A DNA stretch of 5,596 nt. It comes from Paracoccaceae bacterium (GTDB lineage: Bacteria; Pseudomonadota; Alphaproteobacteria; Rhodobacterales; Rhodobacteraceae). Shown piece after piece: positions 1 through 4,013 of this stretch. The position numbers and the translations under genes are program-made. Below the pieces are notes generated by a model. That model was not told where the DNA came from, made no database searches, and worked only from the letters and a program-made list of their open reading frames with translations. The DNA is taken from the NCBI GenBank assembly GCA_002400675.1, contig NVQY01000138.1:1-5596 (forward strand). The letters run 5' to 3'. Each line of letters starts with the position of its first letter. The first letter of the stretch is position 1.

Positions 1-332
1 ATGCCGACGAAGCGGCTGCGTTTCTGATGTCCCTGTCCGGTCGGCGTCATCAGGTTATCACCGCCATCGCCATCCGGCGCGGTGACAAGTTGTGGCAAAA
101 GGATGTGGTCAGTCAGGTGCGGATGAAACGCCTGTCGCCCCCAGAACTAAACGCCTACCTGCAAACCAACGACTGGCAGGGCAAGGCCGGTGCCTATGCC
201 ATTCAGGGACCGGCGGGCGCGTTCATCCCGTGGATTTCCGGGTCGTTTACCGGCATTGTCGGCCTACCGCTGGCCGAAACCGCAGCCCTTCTACAGGCAG
301 CAGGCCACCCACTATACCGGAGAGAGTCATGA
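1..332 (+). CDS. maf: Maf family nucleotide pyrophosphatase, C-terminal part (5' end outside window)
   Basis: The reading frame is open from the window edge (first full codon at base 3) to TGA 330-332, giving about 109 residues of the C-terminal half. Two stretches identify the Maf/YhdE family: LSGRRH near the start and [10 protein letters not shown] followed by the VGLPLAET end motif. Maf proteins hydrolyse non-canonical or excess nucleoside triphosphates to monophosphates in the cytoplasm; which substrate this one prefers cannot be read from this half. An internal ATG at 27 is not the true start, because homology continues upstream of it. The stop overlaps the next start (ATGA, 329-332), so the two genes are probably translated together. 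In alphaproteobacteria maf usually sits between infA and the RNase E/G gene, and the downstream side of that order is seen here. Confidence 0.93.
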   Translation, partial: ADEAAAFLMSLSGRRHQVITAIAIRRGDKLWQKDVVSQVRMKRLSPPELNAYLQTNDWQGKAGAYAIQGPAGAFIPWISGSFTGIVGLPLAETAALLQAAGHPLYRRES

Positions 333-1351
333 AAGGTCGCACCATCATCCTTGACCAGATCAACGGCCACGAATCGGCGGCGTTGATGGTCGATGGCATC
401 CTTGAAGATCTGCTGGTTCAGGGCGATGCACCCTCGCCCGGCTCTATCTATCGCGCCCGTGCCGACCGTCCCGTCAAAGGTCAGGGCGGCATGTTTCTGA
501 GTACCCCTGACGGCCCCGCCTTTCTGCGTCAGGTCAAGGGGTTGGCCCCCGGAACCATGCTTTTGGTGCAGGTCACCGGCTACGCCGAACCGGGCAAGGC
601 ACTTCCGGTCACGCAAAAGGTACTGTTCAAAAGCCGCTATGCCATTGTCACCCCCCACGCGCCCGGTCTGAACATATCACGCGCAATCCGCGACGAAGAA
701 GAACGCGTGCGTCTGTTGGAAATTGCCCACGGAGAACTGGGCGAAAGTCCGTTTGGCCTGATCCTGCGGTCGTCCTGCGCGGGGGCCGATGCGGGCGAAA
801 TAGCCGAGGACGTGGCCGCAATGGCGGCAATGGCCGGTCAGATCATGGCCGATGACGGCACCACACCCGAAAAGCTGACCGACGGCGACGGCCCGCACGC
901 CTTGGCATGGCGCGAATGGACCGCCCCGGCAGAAGTTGTCACCAATCCCGGCGGCTTTGAGGACCACGGCGTGTCAGACGCGCTCGAAATCGCCCGTGGC
1001 ATCACCGAGACCCTACCCGGCGGCGGCCACATGTACATCGAACCAACCCGCGCGCTGGTGGCGGTTGACGTCAACACAGGGTCCGATACGTCGATGGCAG
1101 CGGGGCTAAAGGCCAATCTCGCCTGCGCCCGCGCCCTGCCCCGAGCACTACGGGTGCGCGGTCTGGGCGGGCAGATTTCACTGGACCTGGCGGCAATGCC
1201 CAAAAAGGACCGACGGGGCTTTGAAACCACCCTGCGCGCGTCCTTCCGCACCGATACAGAAGACACCGCACTGGTTGGCTGGACCCCCCTGGGCCACTTC
1301 GAGCTACAACGCAAACGCGGCCGTGTTCCATTGTCCGAGGTGCTGGCATGA
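329..1351 (+). CDS. Short RNase E/G family endoribonuclease
   Basis: This 340-residue protein belongs to the RNase E/G family, single-strand-specific endoribonucleases that process rRNA and start mRNA decay in the cytoplasm. Residues 38-100 fit the S1 RNA-binding domain. The RNase H-like and DNase I-like catalytic parts follow. The metal-binding aspartates of the family are present: D247 in [10 protein letters not shown] and D286 in GGQISLDLA, matching D303 and D346 of E. coli RNase E. The protein ends just after the DNase I-like part, so the CPxC zinc-link and the dimer domain of E. coli RNase G (489 residues) are missing. This short form appears usual in Rhodobacterales; a separate full-length RNase E is expected elsewhere. 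ATG 329 is chosen because the family begins MKGRTIILD and GGAG at 319-322 lies 6 bases upstream. The frame runs open further upstream to 92, but that part is out-of-frame maf sequence. It overlaps maf and yacG by four bases each. Confidence 0.93.
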   Translation: MKGRTIILDQINGHESAALMVDGILEDLLVQGDAPSPGSIYRARADRPVKGQGGMFLSTPDGPAFLRQVKGLAPGTMLLVQVTGYAEPGKALPVTQKVLFKSRYAIVTPHAPGLNISRAIRDEEERVRLLEIAHGELGESPFGLILRSSCAGADAGEIAEDVAAMAAMAGQIMADDGTTPEKLTDGDGPHALAWREWTAPAEVVTNPGGFEDHGVSDALEIARGITETLPGGGHMYIEPTRALVAVDVNTGSDTSMAAGLKANLACARALPRALRVRGLGGQISLDLAAMPKKDRRGFETTLRASFRTDTEDTALVGWTPLGHFELQRKRGRVPLSEVLA

Positions 1352-1530
1352 GTTGCCCGATCTGCGACAATGAAAGCGACCCCAAGTATCGCCCGTTTTG
1401 CTCGCGTCGCTGCGCCGATCTGGATTTGGGCAACTGGCTAAGTGGGCGTTATTCCACGCCCGCATTGGATGGCGGTGACGACGGCGATCCGGATCAACAG
1501 GCCCCCACCCCCGATACAAAACTGCATTGA
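1348..1530 (+). CDS. yacG: YacG zinc-finger protein (DNA gyrase inhibitor family)
   Basis: A 60-residue protein with the complete YacG zinc finger: C3-P-I-C6, then C18-S-R-R-C22, four cysteines holding one zinc. The motif DLGNWLSGRY (26-35) is the conserved second half of the family. In E. coli YacG binds GyrB and blocks DNA binding by gyrase; the same role here is inferred from homology. The acidic, disordered-looking tail (GGDDGDPDQQ) is typical. The start ATG overlaps the RNase stop (ATGA, 1348-1351), and GAGG at 1337-1340 lies 7 bases upstream, so it is translated as the third gene of the operon with maf and the RNase. No terminator hairpin with a T-run is seen directly after the stop before the tRNA-Phe promoter. 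Confidence 0.94.
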   Translation: MSCPICDNESDPKYRPFCSRRCADLDLGNWLSGRYSTPALDGGDDGDPDQQAPTPDTKLH

Positions 1531-1553
1531 GCGTTTGCGGGTGAAAAAGACAC

Positions 1554-1582
1554 TGGACACCTGTGGCCACAGCGCCTAAAAC
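1554..1582 (+). promoter_or_regulatory. Probable sigma-70-type promoter of tRNA-Phe
   Basis: TGGACA (1554-1559, five of six bases of the -35 consensus) is followed after exactly 17 bases by TAAAAC (1577-1582, four of six of the -10). Transcription would start near 1589, about 25 bases before the mature tRNA 5' end, which suits a tRNA leader trimmed by RNase P. The spacer contains a perfect 12-bp palindrome, CTGTGGCCACAG (1561-1572). Read from base composition and position only. Confidence 0.5.
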
Positions 1583-1613
1583 GCCGGCACCCATAGGCAT
1601 CCGCCTAACCCGT

Positions 1614-1688
1614 GCCCGGGTAGCTCAGGGGTAGAGCAGTGGATTGAAAATCCTCGTGTCGGTGGTTCGATTCCGCCCCTGGGCACCA
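1614..1688 (+). tRNA. tRNA-Phe (GAA)
   Basis: The cloverleaf can be folded by eye: acceptor GCCCGGG (1614-1620) pairs with CCTGGGC (1678-1684) with one G-U pair; the D arm is GCTC/GAGC with a short loop AGGGGTA; the anticodon is GAA in the loop TTGAAAA; the T arm GGTGG-TTCGATT-CCGCC is perfect. The discriminator is A, and the CCA end is encoded at 1686-1688. The anticodon stem has one U-U mismatch (second pair, GTGGA against TCCTC). It reads phenylalanine codons UUU and UUC. The 3' end points into the AT-rich, gene-poor stretch, and tRNA 3' ends are common integration sites. Confidence 0.97.
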
Positions 1689-1746
1689 TATAACACCGTG
1701 AAACCTTTGATAAATTTTGAGTGTTGATTGCTGACAGCTCAGCCTC

Positions 1747-1775
1747 AAAAAGTTATACACGGGTATACACTTTTT
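1747..1775 (+). terminator. Candidate Rho-independent terminator of tRNA-Phe
   Basis: AAAAAGT-TATAC (1747-1758) pairs with GTATA-C-ACTTTTT (1763-1775) with a four-base loop ACGG and one bulged C at 1768. This gives a 12-bp stem that closes with A/T runs and ends in five T's, 59 bases after the tRNA. The stem is AT-rich and so weak, and the symmetry means it could work in both directions. The same bases hold a 7-bp direct repeat, TATACAC at 1754-1760 and 1764-1770 (10-bp period), so a protein-binding site is an alternative. Confidence 0.4.
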
Positions 1776-1813
1776 GCATGTGGTTGATTTGGCAAAGAAT
1801 TCCAGAAATCGGA

Positions 1814-1848
1814 TGTTAATCCCCCCATTGAAAATGGGGGGATTAACA
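1814..1848. repeat. Perfect 16-bp inverted repeat with 3-base loop
   Basis: TGTTAATCCCCCCATT (1814-1829) is followed by GAA and its exact reverse complement (1833-1848). As RNA it would form a very stable hairpin with six consecutive G-C pairs. No T-run follows on either strand, so it is not a standard Rho-independent terminator. It lies in AT-rich sequence without recognisable genes. It could be an mRNA-stabilising or processing hairpin, a remnant of a small mobile element, or a protein-binding site. The symmetry is certain; the role is unknown. Confidence 0.9.
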
Positions 1849-1887
1849 AAGCGGCTGGCCAATTACTCGCTTCGCGAAGATCTTCAG

Positions 1888-1962
1888 ATGGATCATATTT
1901 TGATTATTTGGTTGTTCTGGATTTTGGACATACTTCTCCTATCCAGAAGGAGGAGCATGTGA
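1888..1962 (+). CDS. Possible hydrophobic micro-protein (24 residues), doubtful
   Basis: ATG 1888 to TGA 1960-1962 encodes 24 residues: MDHI, then a strongly hydrophobic run (residues 4-18, rich in I, L, W, F) closed by SRRRSM. One hydrophobic helix with a basic end resembles the general plan of type I toxin and small membrane peptides, but no family is recognised. The frame is open further upstream, to ATG 1774, giving a 62-residue version. Neither start has a good ribosome site; the best is GAAG at 1876-1879. Two overlapping palindromes, CTTCGCGAAG and GAAGATCTTC (1870-1885), lie just before ATG 1888. Its stop overlaps the next small frame by GTGA. It may be chance in AT-rich DNA. Confidence 0.2.
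   Translation: MDHILIIWLFWILDILLLSRRRSM
1933..1955 (+). promoter_or_regulatory. Strong Shine-Dalgarno inside a possible RBS-masking hairpin
   Basis: AAGGAGGAG (1947-1955) is a near-perfect match to the 3' end of 16S rRNA and lies 5 bases (counted from AAGGAGG) before GTG 1959. CTTCTCCT (1933-1940) can pair with AGGAGGAG (1948-1955) through 8 bp with one G-U and a 7-base loop, which would hide the site. The pairing strand lies inside the upstream small frame that ends at 1962, so ribosomes reading that frame could open it. This is the geometry of translational coupling. It is seen in the sequence; function is inference. Confidence 0.35.
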
Positions 1963-2069
1963 GAACCAAGGTTCTGACAGACTATCTACACACGATTGCT
2001 TCGATAGCTCGGCTGGCGGTTATCCTGTCTCAGCCTACGCGCTGCTTAAACAGCGGACCGATGTACTAG
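1959..2069 (+). CDS. Possible small ORF (36 residues) with strong RBS, unknown
   Basis: GTG 1959 to TAG 2067-2069 encodes 36 residues beginning MRTKVLTDYL, with a mildly hydrophobic centre (HTIASIARLAVIL) and a Cys near the end. No family is recognised. The only argument for it is the ribosome site AAGGAGG (1947-1953) at ideal spacing and the four-base GTGA overlap with the preceding small frame. After the stop the same frame soon meets another stop (TGA at 2100-2102), so if it is a truncated gene the rest is not visible. The end overlaps a short hairpin CGCTG/CAGCG (2040-2055). Codon use is not like the G+C-rich neighbours. It could equally be a remnant. Confidence 0.22.
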   Translation: MRTKVLTDYLHTIASIARLAVILSQPTRCLNSGPMY

Positions 2070-2467
2070 CGCCCTGTAAGTGGCAATTTGCCATTCGCCT
2101 GAAATTCTTCTTTCTTATGGCACAACCGCTTTTCATAGAACTCGGAGTGGGTCGCAATACTGTTCAAACGAATACCGGAAACTAGGGGCACCTCAGCCGC
2201 CTAAATGAGTTGAGAGACCGGAACGCAACCGGGACAAGACCACAAACCCGATACACCTTAGCTTCGCCGCAAACCTGTTCAGAAAAGCAGGACCACTTCA
2301 GAACAACGCGCGGCATTTGAGGTACTCAAACGATCGGTAAGCGAATTTGCTATGCGCTGGGCGCAATTCGGGACTGTCAAACGAGCAATTGTGGGACTCA
2401 CCCGGGGACCCTACTTGAACGTCAACAACCGGCGCAGTGTCGGCTGATAGATCAAAGGAAGCGTATC
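2070..2467. other. Gene-free stretch upstream of the DUF1127 gene
   Basis: No frame on either strand gives a recognisable protein. Two small palindromes stand out: TGGCAA-T-TTGCCA (2081-2093) and TTTGAG-GTA-CTCAAA (2316-2330), the latter about 140 bases before the DUF1127 start and operator-like in form. CTTGAA at 2414-2419 matches the -35 of heat-shock sigma factor (RpoH) promoters, and DUF1127 genes of relatives can be under such control, but no convincing -10 follows at the right distance. The frame of the DUF1127 gene stays open upstream to a stop at 2318-2320 without homology. The stretch is probably a 5' regulatory region plus eroded sequence. Confidence 0.5.
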
Positions 2468-2659
2468 ATGGCATTTGTCGTCACCAACACCCAAGCTCCT
2501 CTGGGAGCAGTCACCACCCTCCGCGTTGTGAATAGTATTCTGAACCTGAAAGATTCGGTCGTGGCGTGGAACCAAACGCGCGTAACCCGCAAGATTCTGT
2601 CACGCTTGAGCCCTGAACAACTTCAGGACATTGGCCTGACCCGCGCTGATTTGACCTGA
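2468..2659 (+). CDS. DUF1127 small protein
   Basis: A 63-residue protein with the DUF1127 (YjiS-like) domain at its C-terminus: W34, a basic stretch (TRVTRKILSRL, 37-47), then SPEQLQDIGLTRADL (48-62). Arg-rich DUF1127 proteins are small cytoplasmic regulators. In Rhodobacter sphaeroides the member CcaF1 binds RNA and affects small-RNA maturation, and in Agrobacterium members contact the phosphate sensor kinase PhoR. Which, if either, applies here is unknown. The N-terminal 30 residues are not conserved and look mildly amphipathic. The start is supported by AAGGAAG (2455-2461), which lies well placed before ATG 2468. The gene stands alone, with a strong terminator 21 bases after its stop, so it is a monocistronic unit. 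Members of this family are often strongly expressed under stress; the sequence shows only a possible RpoH-like -35 (2414-2419). Confidence 0.92.
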   Translation: MAFVVTNTQAPLGAVTTLRVVNSILNLKDSVVAWNQTRVTRKILSRLSPEQLQDIGLTRADLT

Positions 2660-2680
2660 TCGCGACTTACGCTCTGAAGG

Positions 2681-2711
2681 AAAAGGCCGCCCCTCGCCGG
2701 GCGGCTTTTTC
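2681..2711 (+). terminator. Rho-independent terminator after the DUF1127 gene
   Basis: GCCGCCC (2686-2692) and GGGCGGC (2699-2705) form a perfect 7-bp G+C stem around a 6-base loop CTCGCC, followed by TTTTT (2706-2710). AAAA before the stem can extend the pairing against the T-run, so it could also stop transcription arriving from the minus strand. It sits 21 bases after the DUF1127 stop. Confidence 0.88.
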
Positions 2712-2847
2712 TTTGATCAGTGTTGTTTCCAAGCGGGCAGTTGCCGCAGGCTTTCGGGGTGGTTTCCTCCCTGCTGGTTTGGCAGGGGTGGGGGCTGGGG
2801 CCTCAAAGCGGAGATTGAAGCGGCCCACTGAATATTGTTGATGACAG
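2712..2847. other. Non-coding, G-rich stretch between terminator and pseudogenes
   Basis: No gene is recognised. The plus strand carries GGGG-T-GGGGG-CT-GGGG (2785-2800) preceded by GG (2781-2782), dense enough for a possible two-layer G-quadruplex but lacking a fourth run of three or more. On the minus strand two overlapping frames stay open through this interval, one ending at about 2717 just before the terminator, but neither gives a protein I can name. It may be the tail of whatever replaced the rest of the ABC ATPase gene that breaks off at about 2848. Confidence 0.4.
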
Positions 2848-2946
2848 TCCGCAGATTACGATCCTTTCGCCCGGCTTAACATCCAGGCTGATGTCAGTCA
2901 GAACTTTGAAGTCGCCGTACCACTTGCTCCTGTTCGAAATTGAGAC
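2848..2946 (-). pseudogene. Fragment of polar amino acid ABC transporter ATPase (AapP/BztD/GlnQ type)
   Basis: Read on the minus strand from 2946 to 2848, the translation contains NRSKWYGDFKVLTDISL followed by VKPGERIVICG. This is the N-terminal signature of ATPases of polar amino acid importers (NKWYGxFxVLxDI, then GERIVICGPSGSGKST). The homology stops exactly where the Walker A motif should be: after ICG the frame reads LSSTIFSG and soon hits a stop, so the ATP-binding loop and all downstream domains are gone. About 33 codons remain of a gene that normally has about 240-260. Similarity may extend weakly to about 2980 on the N-terminal side, where it meets the RpiR pseudogene on the other strand. 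It is a dead remnant. Its presence shows that an amino acid uptake operon once lay here or was copied here. Confidence 0.75.
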
Positions 2947-3604
2947 AGCAAGCCTTGTTTCCGTGGGCTTCGAGAGGACATTGGGCGGGGATCACCCCTG
3001 TCGCTTTATTCAAAGGACGAACGCCAACCCGTCGCTGACAAAGGTAGTTTGATCGAACGGTTTGCGGAACAGGAAGTTGCAATGGTGCGTTCTTCCTTTG
3101 CGGGCTTGCGATCTCAGGAAATTGACGAGATTACGTCCAGCCTGTGTTTCGCCAAAAACCTTGGGTTCCTGGGATTGCGCAATAGCCACTTTTTCGCGAC
3201 CTACGCACGCTGGCAGTTTATCCAGTTCCGTCCGAAAACCCGCCAGATGCCTGGCGCTGGCGAAACCATCGCCGAGCGAATTGCCGATCTTGGGTCAGGT
3301 GATGTCGTGATGGTGGTGGCGGTCAGGCGTTTGGTGAAAAACTAGAGAGAGATATCGAGGCAATATCAAAGACCAGCGCAGACGTATTACTGATCACCGA
3401 TCCCACAGGTGAAACACTCGCAAAACACGCCAAATGGAAAATTATTTGCCCCGTTGAAAATCCCAATATTTTTGACAGCTATGCCGGGGTTCTGGCGGTG
3501 ATCAGACTGTTGGATACGAGTCCTTTATCAAATCAGGTCAGAAAGGACGGGAGTACATGCTGGCGATCGAACATCAACACAATATACTATCTGAGTTTGA
3601 CTAG
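2944..3604 (+). pseudogene. RpiR-family transcriptional regulator, truncated and twice frameshifted
   Basis: Three consecutive frames join into the C-terminal part of an RpiR-type regulator. Frame one (after stop TGA 2941, to TAG 3343) holds a linker with RGLREDIGRG and SPLSLY, then the start of the SIS sugar-phosphate-binding domain: GLRNSHFFATYARW and GETIAERI (3259-3282). Frame two, from CTA 3342, continues with ERDIEAISKTSADVLLITD and CPVENPNIFDSYAG (3447-3488). Frame three, from TCC 3521, gives KSGQKGREYMLAIEHQH and ends EFD at TAG 3602-3604. Each join needs a -1 shift; the first is explained by one A lost from an A run (3337-3341), the second by one base lost near 3519. The N-terminal helix-turn-helix (about 70-80 residues) is absent, replaced by the antisense ABC ATPase fragment. 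Such regulators sense phosphosugars; this copy cannot bind DNA. No start codon or RBS of its own is evident. Confidence 0.87.
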
Positions 3605-3608
3605 GGGC

Positions 3609-3689
3609 TCCATCCCGGACGACCGCATAGACCCTCGTCGTTCTGCATTGTTCATGGCAAGATCGGTTTTGAGGGATGTTCGGGATGGA
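3609..3689. repeat. 9-bp inverted repeat with competing short hairpin, beside tRNA-Arg
   Basis: TCCATCCCG (3609-3617) is the exact reverse complement of CGGGATGGA (3681-3689), with the pairing extendable inwards through A-T, C-G and G-U pairs. The right arm also takes part in a local hairpin TGTTC-GGGATG-GAACA (3677-3692), so the two folds exclude each other. This is the only structure seen between the regulator pseudogene and the 3' end of tRNA-Arg (3605-3706). No T-run makes it a terminator. It may be chance. Confidence 0.35.
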
Positions 3690-3706
3690 ACACGTAGTAA
3701 GGAAAA

Positions 3707-3783
3707 TGGCGATCCCGGGAAGACTCGAACTCCCAACCCCCTGATTAGAAGTCAGGTGCTCTATCCAGTTGAGCTACGGGACC
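3707..3783 (-). tRNA. tRNA-Arg (TCT)
   Basis: On the minus strand, acceptor GGTCCCG (3783-3777) pairs with CGGGATC with one G-U pair; the D arm is GCTC/GAGC; the anticodon stem CCTGA/TCAGG is perfect; the anticodon TCT lies at 3749-3747; the T arm GGGAG-TTCGAGT-CTTCC has one G-U pair. The discriminator is G and CCA is encoded (3709-3707). Length is 77 bases with CCA. It reads AGA and, by wobble, AGG, rare codons in such G+C-rich genomes. It is transcribed away from pth, and its 3' end faces the pseudogene region, opposite to tRNA-Phe. Confidence 0.97.
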
Positions 3784-3792
3784 GCTTTGGCC

Positions 3793-3821
3793 TTATTGCG
3801 AAATTTGAGCGGTGGGATCAA
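3793..3821 (-). promoter_or_regulatory. Candidate promoter of tRNA-Arg
   Basis: On the minus strand TTGATC (3821-3816) is followed after 17 bases by CAATAA (3798-3793), which ends 9 bases before the tRNA 5' end. Spacing and position suit a sigma-70-type promoter with a very short leader, but the -10 matches the consensus poorly. Confidence 0.35.
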
Positions 3822-3858
3822 GAGACAACCGAACCGCCGTTTTCCTAAATAGTTCCTG

Positions 3859-3879
3859 GGGACACCTGTGGGACATCTG
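3859..3879 (+). repeat. Short tandem direct repeat in the pth upstream region
   Basis: GGGACACCTG (3859-3868) and GGGACATCTG (3870-3879) are copies with one mismatch, 11 bp apart (one helical turn). The first copy with its flank shares GGACACCTGTGG with the tRNA-Phe promoter (1555-1566). In the 230 bases between tRNA-Arg and pth there is otherwise only a small hairpin CGGGC/GCCCG (3895-3912); no clear pth promoter was found. Confidence 0.4.
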
Positions 3880-4013
3880 CGTCATGTCGCGTTCCGGGCG
3901 GATGAATGCCCGATACCGCTCGGCAATCGTCCGCGGTCAAGCCACGATCACCACTGGATTTTGGTCGGATTTCAGGCCATATCGGGGGCAGGCATCATTA
4001 GTACGAGGTGGCC

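Noticed and set aside
92..328. Upstream extension of the RNase E/G frame to ATG 92
   Set aside because: The extra 79 residues are the maf coding region read in another frame; family homology begins at MKGRTIILD (329) and a ribosome site precedes it.
1605..1862. Minus-strand frame of 85 residues over tRNA-Phe
   Set aside because: Its C-terminal half is the antisense translation of the tRNA gene, a frequent false protein; the rest has no homology and no ribosome site.
2894..3082. Minus-strand frame of 62 residues starting MQLPVPQTV
   Set aside because: It is out of frame with the ABC ATPase fragment on the same strand and opposite to the RpiR pseudogene; no family features.
3336..3344. Programmed -1 frameshift at GAAAAAC before the TAG
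   Set aside because: The heptamer G AAA AAC is a poor slippery site (the first codon cannot re-pair well), a second -1 shift is needed later, and the DNA-binding domain is missing; decay is simpler.
3609..3692. 5S rRNA or SRP RNA fragment (minus strand CCATCCCGAAC resembles 5S rRNA)
   Set aside because: Only about 11 bases match; the rest fits neither the 5S rRNA fold nor the SRP RNA core.
1614..3783. Attachment-site duplications of the tRNA 3' ends
   Set aside because: Searched by eye; only matches of 7-8 bases were seen (for example GGGCACC near 2187 and TGGCGATC near 3560), which is chance level.
3498..3848. Plus-strand frame of 116 residues across the RpiR end and tRNA-Arg
   Set aside because: The stretch GDPGKTRTPNPLIRSQ is the complement of tRNA-Arg read as protein, a known artefact; the first part is the frameshifted end of the regulator pseudogene.
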